A stretch of DNA of 64,000 nucleotides from Thalassotalea_B piscium_A (lineage in GTDB: Bacteria; Pseudomonadota; Gammaproteobacteria; Enterobacterales; Alteromonadaceae): NCBI GenBank assembly GCA_049347715.1, contig CP186339.1, forward strand, positions 2,356,001 through 2,420,000. Direction: 5' to 3'. Position numbers and translations under genes: made by a program. Shown in pieces: positions 28,289 through 36,207 of the stretch (positions within the stretch are counted from its first letter, which is position 1; each line of letters begins with the position of its first letter). The notes under the pieces are model-generated. The model ran no database searches. It saw nothing but the letters and a program-made list of their open reading frames with translations, and was not told the DNA's origin.

Positions 28289-29272
28289 TTACCTAACCTC
28301 GTATTTCAGTAAAACTTCATTATCAAGAACGACATTTGTAGACCAAATAAATTTTGCACCAGCTCCACTAAATTTTTCAATAAAATTCATATATGCCTTT
28401 TTATTATTTACTCCAATATCATCTTCCGAGTATAACGTTGCTTGAGGCCAATGTGTTGAATCAAAACCTTGTTCCATCCAGTTATTTGGGACTTCCCAAT
28501 GAGCGGCATAAGCATTTTGACCGTGGTCAGTTCCTTCAGTCGTACAAGCCTCAGATAAACGATTCCCTTCAATCTCATTTAGACAAGTAAGATCATAAAT
28601 TGGGGCAGTATAGAATGTTTGAGCTTGCCATTCTGAACTAGTGACTGTTCCATCACTAAAACTAGCAATAAAGCCTCCATCACCAGGATGATAAACTTTT
28701 CCACGGTTGTCTTCTGTACCCAAGCCTAAATTTTCTTCCCAATCAATAACCTTTACCGCAATCGTGTAAGGTTTCTTAACCTTAAATTTCACGATATTAG
28801 AATTAAATGGTGTAAATGGCACAGCGTCTACAGCAATGAGATTGCCATTGATATAAAGCTCAAAATAATTATCGGCAAAAATATAACCTGTAATTTCTTC
28901 GCCGTCTGGATCGACAACGACGACAGGTACTGAGGTTTCATCAACATCAGCAATATTTTTTGGGGTGATGTTTGAACACTCTTCGTATAGGTCGACAGCC
29001 TTTGGTCCAATAGCAAAGTTATTTTCGGCTGGAACAATCCAAACCTTTCCTTCTGAGTCTGCTATTTCTCCTATACTAGCAACCCGGCTGCGCCCGTTTT
29101 CACACTTAAAAAGATTCGACTCTACTGTTTTTGCAATGCCTTGAGTAATACTTGCAGAGCCATTGTAATCATTGATTTTACTACTAGAGGGTACCTCAGA
29201 TGATGGTGAGCATCCTGTAGTCAGTAAGATGACCGCTGAAAGGGTTAAAGCTTGATTTTTTAAGATGTACAT
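28289..29272 (-). CDS. Cassette 8: lipoprotein with a beta-sandwich-like domain, unknown
   Basis: 327 residues from ATG 29272 (AAGGAG 9 bp upstream). Lipobox LLTTGC (Cys21 from this start) and a low-complexity linker PSSEVPSSSKIND. The middle (YFELYINGNLIAVDAVPFTPF..) looks like a ligand-binding beta-sandwich, and it ends FIWSTNVVLDNEVLLKYEV. No family could be named. The cassette start is immediately adjacent to the IS element, which replaced its attC junction. Confidence 0.65.
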   Translation of the reverse strand: MYILKNQALTLSAVILLTTGCSPSSEVPSSSKINDYNGSASITQGIAKTVESNLFKCENGRSRVASIGEIADSEGKVWIVPAENNFAIGPKAVDLYEECSNITPKNIADVDETSVPVVVVDPDGEEITGYIFADNYFELYINGNLIAVDAVPFTPFNSNIVKFKVKKPYTIAVKVIDWEENLGLGTEDNRGKVYHPGDGGFIASFSDGTVTSSEWQAQTFYTAPIYDLTCLNEIEGNRLSEACTTEGTDHGQNAYAAHWEVPNNWMEQGFDSTHWPQATLYSEDDIGVNNKKAYMNFIEKFSGAGAKFIWSTNVVLDNEVLLKYEVR

Positions 29273-29311
29273 TAAGTAGTTCTCCTTTATTGGACGAGCT
29301 GTATAGACATA

Positions 29312-29322
29312 ATGACTCCCCA
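29312..29322 (+). repeat. IS left subterminal inverted repeat
   Basis: ATGACTCCCCA, one base inside the left end; exact inverse of 30973-30983. Confidence 0.8.
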
Positions 29323-29404
29323 CGAGGCTAGCTTCCATGTCGTGGGTTAATTTTAAAAATCAGAGCCATAATTAGTTTGTTAATGAACTAAAGCGGAGGC
29401 TAGC

Positions 29405-30559
29405 ATGTATAAACATAACATAGTTTTTATTGGTTTAGATACCCATAAAGTATCGACTGAAGTCGCACATATTGAAGACCAACGTGGCGCAAAAACGGTT
29501 CATCAAGGAAAAATTAAAACAACCAAAGCAGCAATCACTAAACTTGCTCGGCAATATCAATCTAAATACCCCAATGCGACATTGCATTTTGTTTATGAAG
29601 CAGGTCCCTGTGGCTATTGGATTTACCGACTACTGACAAGTTTAGGTCATTGCTGTTATGTCGTTGCACCATCGCTTATCCCTAAAAAGCCAGGGGATAA
29701 AGTCAAAACCGATAAACGCGATGCAATGAAATTGGCCAAACTCCTTAAAGACGAGGAGCTAACCCCAATTTATGTCCCTGAGCCTGAAGACGAAGCGATA
29801 CGTGACTTATCAAGGGCAAGAGAAACGGCTATGAAAGACTTAAAAGATGCTAAATTCCAACTTAAAGGTTTGTTCTTACGTAATAACATTAGCTGCAAAG
29901 TAAAAGATAACTGGTCAAATCAACATTTACGTTGGCTAACTGAGTTAGTTTTACCGCATCCAAGCCAACAAATTGTGCTACAAGAAATGATACAAACCAT
30001 TACTGAGCGCATTAAACGTGTTGAACGCTTAGTCAATGAGCTCGCACATCAAGCTAAGCAGTGGCGGTATTACCCTGTTGTTCAAGCATTGCAGGCTATG
30101 CGAGGTATTCGTTTTTTAGTTGCTGTAGGTACGATTGCTGAGCTGGGTGACTTAAGACGCTTTGACCACCCTAGAAAACTCATGGCTTACTTAGGGTTAG
30201 TCCCCAAAGAAAACTCAAGTGGTGATAACAGAAAACAAGGCGGCATCACTAAATGTGGCAATGGCCGTGCAAGACGGTTACTCATTGAAGGAGCTCAAAC
30301 CTATAAACACAACGCAAACGTGTCAACCGAGCTACAAAAGCGGCAAGAAACGCTGCCTAAGGTCGTTATTGATATTGCTTGGAAAGCCCAACTAAGGCTT
30401 TGCCTACGATACCAGCGTCTGATGCAACGCGGTAAGCATCGTAATGTAGTTGTTGCGGCCATTGCCCGTAAAATGGTCGCTTATATTTGGGCGATATCAC
30501 GAGAAGTAATATTAGTGCCTATTGACCCAAGTACACGTATTTCAAGGGTACCGGCATAA
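29405..30559 (+). CDS. IS110-family transposase (DEDD recombinase)
   Basis: 384 residues, full length. N-terminal RuvC-like DEDD domain: FIGLDTHK holds the first Asp, VYEAGPCGYW the Glu, and VKTDKRDAMKLA the last two Asp. A coiled linker (about 140-225) leads to the C-terminal Tnp20 domain with MRGIRFLVAVGTIAELGD and the NSSGDNRKQGGITKCGN segment that carries the catalytic serine. These enzymes use a structured guide RNA made from the element's own non-coding end to choose the target. Frame intact, so the element may be active. Confidence 0.95.
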   Translation: MYKHNIVFIGLDTHKVSTEVAHIEDQRGAKTVHQGKIKTTKAAITKLARQYQSKYPNATLHFVYEAGPCGYWIYRLLTSLGHCCYVVAPSLIPKKPGDKVKTDKRDAMKLAKLLKDEELTPIYVPEPEDEAIRDLSRARETAMKDLKDAKFQLKGLFLRNNISCKVKDNWSNQHLRWLTELVLPHPSQQIVLQEMIQTITERIKRVERLVNELAHQAKQWRYYPVVQALQAMRGIRFLVAVGTIAELGDLRRFDHPRKLMAYLGLVPKENSSGDNRKQGGITKCGNGRARRLLIEGAQTYKHNANVSTELQKRQETLPKVVIDIAWKAQLRLCLRYQRLMQRGKHRNVVVAAIARKMVAYIWAISREVILVPIDPSTRISRVPA

Positions 30560-30986
30560 TCAAAAAGAGAGTTGCAAATAAAGACAACAACATGAAAAAG
30601 AGAAAAGATTAAATGAGAAAAAGTTTTGAGTTAGCGCATGGAGTCAAGCATCGGGTGTGGCACAACCACCGAGGGCGTTAGGATGGCAATAGCCTAGCGG
30701 CTATTGAACCACGAGCATAGACTGAAATTAGGTGTCACGACGGAAAAAGTAAGGTAGGCGCTGTTAGCCAATAGGTTAATAATCCACGACAAAATTGTCA
30801 GGAACAATTTTGAACAGCCAAGCTGATAAGCGAAAGGCAGGACGCCTGTAGTCATATCAGCATGATAACCGACGAAATTACTTGCTTCATTCTATGCGTT
30901 AACTCACTCAACTTGAAAAGAGAAAAATTATGGCTCGAAAAAAGGCAAAGATTTTTATGGTTTACGTTGACATGGGGAGTCATACC
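30560..30986 (+). ncRNA. Candidate seekRNA/bridge RNA region of the IS
   Basis: Non-coding 3' end of the element, where IS1111-group members encode their guide RNA. Stem-loops: CAATAGCC/GGCTATTG (30687-30694, 30699-30706) and CAAAATTGT/ACAATTTTG (30790-30798, 30804-30812). AGGGCGTTA at 30672-30680 is identical over 9 nt to the minus-strand attC core at the insertion point, so it is a candidate target guide. CATGGAGTCA at 30637-30646 resembles the right end CATGGGGAGTCA, a candidate donor guide. RNA boundaries are not defined. Confidence 0.6.
30973..30983 (-). repeat. IS right subterminal inverted repeat
   Basis: TGGGGAGTCAT, three bases inside the right end; exact inverse of the left repeat. 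Confidence 0.8.
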
Positions 30987-31085
30987 AACGCCCTGTTAAC
31001 AGGCAATAAAATAGTTGGTTAAAATAAGCGACGCAGGAGCAAAAACCAACTGTTTTTTGTCCTTGTTTAACAGCTTGTTATATGT
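30987..31085 (-). repeat. attC site, family A, interrupted at its core by the IS
   Basis: Arms AGTTGGTT and AACCAACT with extensions, GCGACG(C)AGGAGC in the centre, R'' GTTATAT at the right. The AACGCCC core end abuts the IS at 30986. Same family as the sites at 35232 and 35571. Confidence 0.85.
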
Positions 31086-31088
31086 ACA

Positions 31089-31685
31089 TTAATTCAAGTC
31101 AATTTCAGGGTGCTCTTTAATCCCGTACATTTTTTCCATTATTTTTAAGTAAAAATCTAAAGGGGGCATCTTCATTTCTTCACGCCGTTTATCTACATTA
31201 GTTTCATCTTCTATGGGGCTAAACACAACTTTACCATCACTCACGTCAGCTTGAGTACCATAGATTTGTTTCTTTCCTTGTGCAATAAGAACTCTATCAG
31301 TTAAAAGGGCAACTTGTTGTCCGCTAACACCTTCGCCATTCAAATATGATTGCTTTAAATAAGGAAGCATTTTTACTTTAAATGCAACATCAGGTGAATG
31401 CTGGATGACTAAAAATGCTGCTCCAACTCCTTTAACTCCAACTAAATCCTTTGTTACCCAATGATGCTTTTTAATGATAGCTTTAAGTTTTCCTGTATTA
31501 CTCTCATCTATTTTCATCATTTGTTCTAGGAGTGCTTTAGGTGGGTTTTGCCACCCAGATTCTCCTATTTTGTTTCGAATATGTTGATCTTCAATTTCCA
31601 TTTCAATTAGAACTTTTTGCAGAGGAAGGTTAATTTCGGCAAAAGAATAAAAAGGTATTATCAACAGTAAAAATAGGTGACGCAT
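31089..31685 (-). CDS. Cassette 7: exported DUF6624-like protein
   Basis: 198 residues from ATG 31685 (AAGGAGAG upstream); the frame runs on to 31772 but that lies inside an attC. Signal peptide MRHLFLLLIIPFYSFA. The body fits DUF6624: EDQHIRNKI, an NTGKLKAIIKKH segment, VIQHSPD, LLTDRVLI, YGTQADV and a final VDKRREEM. The family's function is unknown. Its stop codon lies 4 bp from the attC. Confidence 0.75.
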   Translation of the reverse strand: MRHLFLLLIIPFYSFAEINLPLQKVLIEMEIEDQHIRNKIGESGWQNPPKALLEQMMKIDESNTGKLKAIIKKHHWVTKDLVGVKGVGAAFLVIQHSPDVAFKVKMLPYLKQSYLNGEGVSGQQVALLTDRVLIAQGKKQIYGTQADVSDGKVVFSPIEDETNVDKRREEMKMPPLDFYLKIMEKMYGIKEHPEIDLN

Positions 31686-31705
31686 CAACTGAACTCTCCT
31701 TGTAC

Positions 31706-31808
31706 ATATAACGCAGCCATAAGCGGTGAGTAACTGTTGGCTATACTGTGTAGCGAAGCGGAACGTAGCCAACAGTTACGAATCCGACTTGATGGCCTTG
31801 TTAAATGC
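31706..31808 (-). repeat. attC site, family C
   Basis: Plus-strand core ATAACGCAGCC, arms GTAACTGTTGGCTA and TAGCCAACAGTTAC, centre GCGAAGCGGAACG, R'' GTTAAATGCC. Clear long palindrome. Confidence 0.85.
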
Positions 31809-31811
31809 CGT

Positions 31812-32882
31812 TCACCCAAATTTATTAGAAAAAAGTTCCCACCGGCGCAATAAATCTGGCCATCTAGTATTTAGCTCTTCACCGCTAACTTCATTATTAT
31901 AATGTTTTATCAAGAACTCAACTTGCACATAACTCTTTTCACACTTTGACCGAATAATTTGAAGGAGAGTGTCTAATACTTCATTTATAGAAGGCCTATC
32001 CTCTGGGTCTTGGCTCAACATTATGTTTACTAAATTAATTACCTCTGAATCTATCAACCCAGAGTTTGCCCCCTGAATTTTTTCATTGTCTTTAACAGAC
32101 CATTTTTTCCAAGGTTTAGAGCCAGTCCATTTTTTACTATTACCTTCTAAGGGGGTTGGCCAGAAATCACGTAACTTGATACCTACAGGATGAAACCCGC
32201 CTGACATTAACTCATATAGAATAACACCTAGAGCAAAGACATCAGTTTTAGAAGACAGTGGCGATTCTATCCATTGCTCGGGAGCCATATATGGTCGCGT
32301 TCCTGCATATACACCAGAATCAAAGGAAGCATTTGCTAAACCAAAATCAGCAACTAATGGTAGCTTATAAATACTTAAGCTTGGAAGATCACTGCATTGC
32401 TTTGCTACATCTCTTACAAAAATATTAGCAGGCTTCAAATCTTGATGGCAAATTAGCCCATTATTGTAACAATGAGATAAACCTGAACATATATAAGAAA
32501 TAATTGAGAGTTTATGCAATTCATCAAGCTCCCCTGCATCCATCGCAGAATCTAAATCGCCATCCCAGTATCTAAATAATGCTAAAGGAGTACTTAGAAT
32601 TTCTTTGAAATCAAACGCCCAGTGAACAAAAACATGCTCACTCCACTTAAGTTGATACCTAAGCTCATTAACAAACCTTTTATTTATTTCAGTAGCGTCA
32701 TTTGTACTTATTGGCTTTGGAACTTTCGCACATACATACCTAGGTACAACACATTCACCTTGGTCAAAAACATAGATATCACCACACATGCCCGAAGTTT
32801 TTTTAATACACTTCCCAAGCTTTGAAAAAAACAATTCTAATGTAGCTTTCTTTTTTACTTCATCAAGGTCATGAAAATCCAT
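31812..32882 (-). CDS. Cassette 6: eukaryotic-like serine/threonine protein kinase
   Basis: 356 residues, soluble, no membrane helix. Kinase motifs are in order: glycine-loop remnant GMCGD (31-35), the VAIK-type lysine in VCAKV (Lys53), catalytic loop HQDLKPANIF (146-155, HQD in place of HRD), DFG (179-181), GTRPYMAPE (194-202), and a helix-F aspartate in KTDVFALGVILYE. All catalytic residues are present, so it should be an active ATP-dependent kinase. RBS AAGGAAAAA. Bounded by attC sites on both sides. Targets unknown; possibly a defence or signalling function. Confidence 0.92.
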   Translation of the reverse strand: MDFHDLDEVKKKATLELFFSKLGKCIKKTSGMCGDIYVFDQGECVVPRYVCAKVPKPISTNDATEINKRFVNELRYQLKWSEHVFVHWAFDFKEILSTPLALFRYWDGDLDSAMDAGELDELHKLSIISYICSGLSHCYNNGLICHQDLKPANIFVRDVAKQCSDLPSLSIYKLPLVADFGLANASFDSGVYAGTRPYMAPEQWIESPLSSKTDVFALGVILYELMSGGFHPVGIKLRDFWPTPLEGNSKKWTGSKPWKKWSVKDNEKIQGANSGLIDSEVINLVNIMLSQDPEDRPSINEVLDTLLQIIRSKCEKSYVQVEFLIKHYNNEVSGEELNTRWPDLLRRWELFSNKFG

Positions 32883-32921
32883 ATTCTATTTTTCCTTAAA
32901 AATGCAGAAGCCACTATGGCA

Positions 32922-33022
32922 TTTAACGCCGCAATAAGCGGACTAAAATAGTGGGTTAAAATGTGGAGCGAAGCGAAACCTAACCCACTGTTTTAGTTCC
33001 GTTTAATTGCCTTGTTAAATGC
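32922..33022 (-). repeat. attC site, family C
   Basis: Core TTAACGCCGC, arms ACTAAAATAGTGGGTTA and TAACCCACTGTTTTAGT, centre GCGAAGCG, R'' GTTAAATGCC. Confidence 0.88.
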
Positions 33023-33026
33023 CTTT

Positions 33027-34349
33027 CTAAATACTTGAAATTACGAGCTTGAGATCATAACCATTAAACCTATGGCCAGCCCATTTTTCTATAAATAACA
33101 TAATTTTTTTGTTCTCCAACCATTCGGAATGCTCTTTCCCGTTAACAATTGCATTTCCCATTTGTTCGGGCAATTGAACACCTAAGCTTTGAATACATAG
33201 GGCATTTCCTAGTTCGAGAAGCTTATTTCGAGCTTCTTCTGATCTGCTTGCATCATTTACGTTAACTTTGATTTTTAATGTATTTACGATATCTTCCGTC
33301 CCTTCAGTATAATAAGCGATATTATCCGCAAGAAGGCCACCACCAAACTCGACCATTCTGGAGGATGCAAACCACTCTTCATCGTAACTCCTATTATAAA
33401 ACCCTGTATCAAAGCCCTCTGGCACAAGGAAATCCTTTGCTTTGTAAGGGCTCCAGCCAAGGTTTATTGATATTTCTTTAGGTTTTTTCTCAGCGGAACG
33501 TACCTTATATATATACTTAAAAGTTGCTATTAGATCGGCATGAGATGCGACGTTTTCTTTTGCTACTTGATAAGACCAACGGTCAAGTAAACTCATTCTC
33601 ACGTTGAATAGTATGACTGCGTATAACTTTGCTAAGTATCTGTAGTATTTGTTTTTTATCGAGAACTTAAGACGAACGAACACTTGTTCATAAGTTGAAT
33701 ATACCAGCATAAAAAAAACAAATGGCAAATATAATAAGGTTAACAATGGAGGAACAAAGAAATCATACGCAGTCTTTTCTTTACCAAATTCACCGAAGTT
33801 GGTAACTAACATATAAAAAGTGTAAGCAATCAGGATAAAACCAAATAGTGATAAGCCGTATTCAAGAAATACTTTTACTTTGTGATATTTTTTATCAGTT
33901 TCAGCGATCGCGAGCATCATAACTACTACAGCTAAGAGAGGCGCGAGTATAACCTCAATCCAGAGCGAAAAAGTATAAACACCAATGATGAACTGAAGGA
34001 TTGTTAATAATTTTAAATTATCTATGACGGAGTGTTTGAAGAAGCTTTTATCCTTTTTAATTGACTCAAGCTTAAAAAGTGACATAAAACCAACAGATGC
34101 AGACCAAAAAATGGTGTTTTTTAGCTGTTCAATATTCCATAAATCGACTTCTGATAAGTAGTAGATTACAGCTGACATGTAAGCAACCATCAGCCAAAGT
34201 ACTACCTGAATTTGCTTTACAAAGAACGCAGATATAAGACTTTTAAAAGAATGTCTTACTTCAACCATTTTGGGAGATAAGAAGAGATAAATCGAAATCG
34301 CTAGTAACCATAACGCAATTGCAATCTCTCTATTATTCAGAATATTCAC
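33027..34349 (-). CDS. Cassette 5: multi-helix membrane protein with a cytosolic C-terminal domain, unknown
   Basis: 440 residues from GTG 34349, chosen because AAGGAG lies 4 bp upstream; the longer frame from 34376 begins inside the attC core. About seven or eight membrane helices fill residues 10-250; the remaining 190 residues look soluble and include a GWSPYKAKDF segment and a C-terminal alpha/beta part. It resembles effector-type membrane proteins in architecture only; no family recognised. Confidence 0.65.
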   Translation of the reverse strand: MNILNNREIAIALWLLAISIYLFLSPKMVEVRHSFKSLISAFFVKQIQVVLWLMVAYMSAVIYYLSEVDLWNIEQLKNTIFWSASVGFMSLFKLESIKKDKSFFKHSVIDNLKLLTILQFIIGVYTFSLWIEVILAPLLAVVVMMLAIAETDKKYHKVKVFLEYGLSLFGFILIAYTFYMLVTNFGEFGKEKTAYDFFVPPLLTLLYLPFVFFMLVYSTYEQVFVRLKFSIKNKYYRYLAKLYAVILFNVRMSLLDRWSYQVAKENVASHADLIATFKYIYKVRSAEKKPKEISINLGWSPYKAKDFLVPEGFDTGFYNRSYDEEWFASSRMVEFGGGLLADNIAYYTEGTEDIVNTLKIKVNVNDASRSEEARNKLLELGNALCIQSLGVQLPEQMGNAIVNGKEHSEWLENKKIMLFIEKWAGHRFNGYDLKLVISSI

Positions 34350-34375
34350 AGGACTCCTTGTGGATGACGCTGGCA

Positions 34376-34474
34376 TTTAACGCTTACATAAGCGGAAAAA
34401 TATAGCAGGCTAAAATGTTGAACTGAGTGAAAACAGCCTGCTGTATTTTTTCCGTTTAATGTTCTTGCTAGCCA
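34376..34474 (-). repeat. attC site, family B
   Basis: Core TTAACGCTTAC, arms CGGAAAAATATAGCAGGCT and AGCCTGCTGTATTTTTTCCG, centre GTTGAACTGAGTGAAAAC. The R'' is GCTAGCC rather than GTTRRRY, a substitution in the conserved core; the TAG stop of cassette 4 uses it. Confidence 0.85.
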
Positions 34475-35214
34475 TTTTTATACGCATGTTTAATTTCTTT
34501 AGGAACAATAACATACTCACTTATAGCATCAATCAACTCTGGATTAAGATAGAAAGGTGAGTTCTCAAACATAATCCCCGATTTATTTTTAACCACTTTT
34601 CTATTAGCTGTAGTGTAATACAGGTTATTCCATACAAGATTTGGCCTTGCTGGGTGATTTTTATGAGATAAGACATTTTCTAACCAACCATTTGGGATTA
34701 ATGTGTTTTGTTTATCTGGAGTATTGCTCTTAGTTATCTTTTCATGCACTTCAACATTAAAGTTTACGGTTGGTGATATCTCATAATTATATACACCACT
34801 ATTGCAGTATTTTCGGATTTCCCATACAGCTTTATCTAGTTTAAATAATTCATTCTCGTCAGCAAACCAAGATACCTCTAGATATCTATATTTTGCTCCA
34901 AATTGTTCCAAGCGCTTTAAAAATTTATTTGTATCATCACTTAATTTAATGTCTATAGGATTATCTTTATTTTTTAATAACTCTAACGCGCGACAAACTT
35001 CATGACCAATACGCTTTTTAGGAAGAGGAACTCGGTTTAATAATAAAATGCACTTTACATATTTTTCTAAGGCATGAATGGAAGACCACAAAAATTGAGG
35101 GTAAAGATCACCTTGATATGCCATTCTTGCATGGATGTAATCCTTATCTGCGGTATTACGAAATGATCTATGCGCAAAAGAATTGATTCTTTTCATTAAA
35201 TCAGATGATTCCAA
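34468..35214 (-). CDS. Cassette 4: HEPN-like domain protein
   Basis: 248 residues. TTG start at 35214 with AAGGAGT upstream. The N-terminal half has the helical pattern of HEPN domains: DYIHARMAYQGDL, FLWSSIHALEKYVKCILLL and, further on, RIGHEVCRALELL. A clear R-X4-6-H ribonuclease motif was not found, so an RNase role is uncertain. The C-terminal half is not recognised. HEPN proteins occur in toxin-antitoxin and antiphage systems; this one has no obvious partner gene. Confidence 0.6.
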   Translation of the reverse strand: MESSDLMKRINSFAHRSFRNTADKDYIHARMAYQGDLYPQFLWSSIHALEKYVKCILLLNRVPLPKKRIGHEVCRALELLKNKDNPIDIKLSDDTNKFLKRLEQFGAKYRYLEVSWFADENELFKLDKAVWEIRKYCNSGVYNYEISPTVNFNVEVHEKITKSNTPDKQNTLIPNGWLENVLSHKNHPARPNLVWNNLYYTTANRKVVKNKSGIMFENSPFYLNPELIDAISEYVIVPKEIKHAYKNG

Positions 35215-35231
35215 ACCGACTCCTTGAAATG

Positions 35232-35328
35232 GCTAACGCCCAAATAACGGGCAAAAAATAGTTGGTTAAAATAGCGACGCAGGAGCAAAACCAACTGTTT
35301 TTTGTCCTGTTAATTTGCTTGTTATATG
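35232..35328 (-). repeat. attC site, family A
   Basis: Core CTAACGCCC, arms AATAGTTGGTT and AACCAACTGTTTT, centre GCGACGCAGGAGC, R'' GTTATATGCC. Confidence 0.88.
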
Positions 35329-35332
35329 CCGA

Positions 35333-35554
35333 TTACTCTGCAAACTTTACGTTAGCATTTGCTGAACTCAACGCGGATAATAAACCTACGACATTGAATG
35401 ATGTTTCTATCGGTATTTCCACAATACCATTAGCCAGCAATTTATCAGTGATTGCCTTGGACTCTTTAAGATCAAATGGCGTATTTGAGTTTAGCGCCTT
35501 GCTCATTGCGACTTTATTCAAATTTTCAAAGCCTTCGATAAAAATTTTAGGCAT
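35333..35554 (-). CDS. Cassette 3: small protein, resembles L7/L12 C-terminal fold
   Basis: 73 residues from ATG 35554 (AGGGAAA upstream). The order KIFIEGF..NLNKVAMSKAL..DLKESKAITDKLL...LLSALSSANANVKFAE follows the alternation of strands and helices of the ribosomal L7/L12 C-terminal domain, including the LKExK turn. Structure resemblance is by eye only. Flanked by two family-A attC sites. Confidence 0.55.
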   Translation of the reverse strand: MPKIFIEGFENLNKVAMSKALNSNTPFDLKESKAITDKLLANGIVEIPIETSFNVVGLLSALSSANANVKFAE

Positions 35555-35570
35555 CAACTTTCCCTAGGCA

Positions 35571-35669
35571 TATAACGCCCTGTTAACAGGCAAAAAATAG
35601 TTGGTTAAAATTAGCGACGAAGGAGCAAAACCAACTGTTTTTTGTCCTTGTTTAACAGCTTGTTAGGGC
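35571..35669 (-). repeat. attC site, family A
   Basis: Core ATAACGCCCTG, arms AATAGTTGGTT and AACCAACTGTTTT, centre GCGACGAAGGAGC, R'' GTTAGGG. It holds the stop codon of cassette 2 and is the closest relative of the IS-hit site at 30987. Confidence 0.9.
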
Positions 35670-36091
35670 TTTACCAACTCCGCCCATTTATTATGTAAAA
35701 AAGTACGAGATTGAATAACCGATAGCATATAAGGCTTAAACTCACCTTTGGGCAACTTAAAGATTGCACTGTAGACTGCGATTTCATTTGCCTCGATACC
35801 TTCTGATTTTGCCCAAGCTTGAACAGCAGGATCTGGATCTAAAGTTACATCTGCTTTATCGAGTGCTTTAAGATAAATGAAATACTCGTTTTCTGATTCA
35901 ATTTTTGTAGGGTCACGTTTAATCGAAAACTCAATGACATGTAGATCAGGGGTTTCATTATAAAGTTGTGACACATTGGTTTTAACAACTTTAAGATATT
36001 CAGGTTCCGCAGCCCAGAATTCATTGATGTCGTTTGCAAATGATGAAAACGATAATAACGAAAGAATAAGAATAATAGATTTAATTTGCAC
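35663..36091 (-). CDS. Cassette 2: small exported protein, unknown
   Basis: 142 residues from GTG 36091 with CGGAG upstream. Signal peptide MQIKSIILILSLLSFSSFA, then a mostly polar alpha/beta-looking domain ending RTFLHNKWAELVKP. No family recognised. The stop lies in the attC. Confidence 0.65.
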   Translation of the reverse strand: MQIKSIILILSLLSFSSFANDINEFWAAEPEYLKVVKTNVSQLYNETPDLHVIEFSIKRDPTKIESENEYFIYLKALDKADVTLDPDPAVQAWAKSEGIEANEIAVYSAIFKLPKGEFKPYMLSVIQSRTFLHNKWAELVKP

Positions 36092-36107
36092 CAGTTTCTC
36101 CGTAAAC

Positions 36108-36206
36108 CCTAACGCCTACTTAAGCGGAAAAATATTGTTGGCTAAAATGTTGAACGGAGTGAAAACAGCCAACTGTATTTTTTCCGTTTGAAGTTCTTGT
36201 TAGAGT
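36108..36206 (-). repeat. attC site, family B
   Basis: Core CTAACGCCTAC, arms CGGAAAAATATTGTTGGCT and AGCCAACTGTATTTTTTCCG, centre GTTGAACGGAGTGAAAAC, R'' GTTAGAG. Nearly identical in layout to 34376. Confidence 0.9.
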
Positions 36207-36207
36207 T

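Larger units (their letters stand above)
29311..30986 (+). mobile_element. IS110-family element, IS1111 group, inserted in an attC core
   Basis: 1,676 bp by my reading of the ends. Subterminal inverted repeats ATGACTCCCCA (29312-29322) and TGGGGAGTCAT (30973-30983). The transposase is followed by 427 bp of non-coding DNA and preceded by under 100 bp, the arrangement of the IS1111 group. No target duplication. Removing it joins GTATAGACAT to AACGCCCTG and restores a normal attC core like that at 35571. It is the first insertion sequence of the window and appears intact. Confidence 0.85.

Noticed and set aside
31686..31772. Longer N-terminus for the DUF6624 cassette protein
   Set aside because: It would read through an attC; the internal ATG has a strong ribosome-binding site and opens a signal peptide.
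35262..35567. Plus-strand 101-codon frame over cassette 3
   Set aside because: It begins inside an attC, is antisense to a better-supported gene and has no ribosome-binding site.
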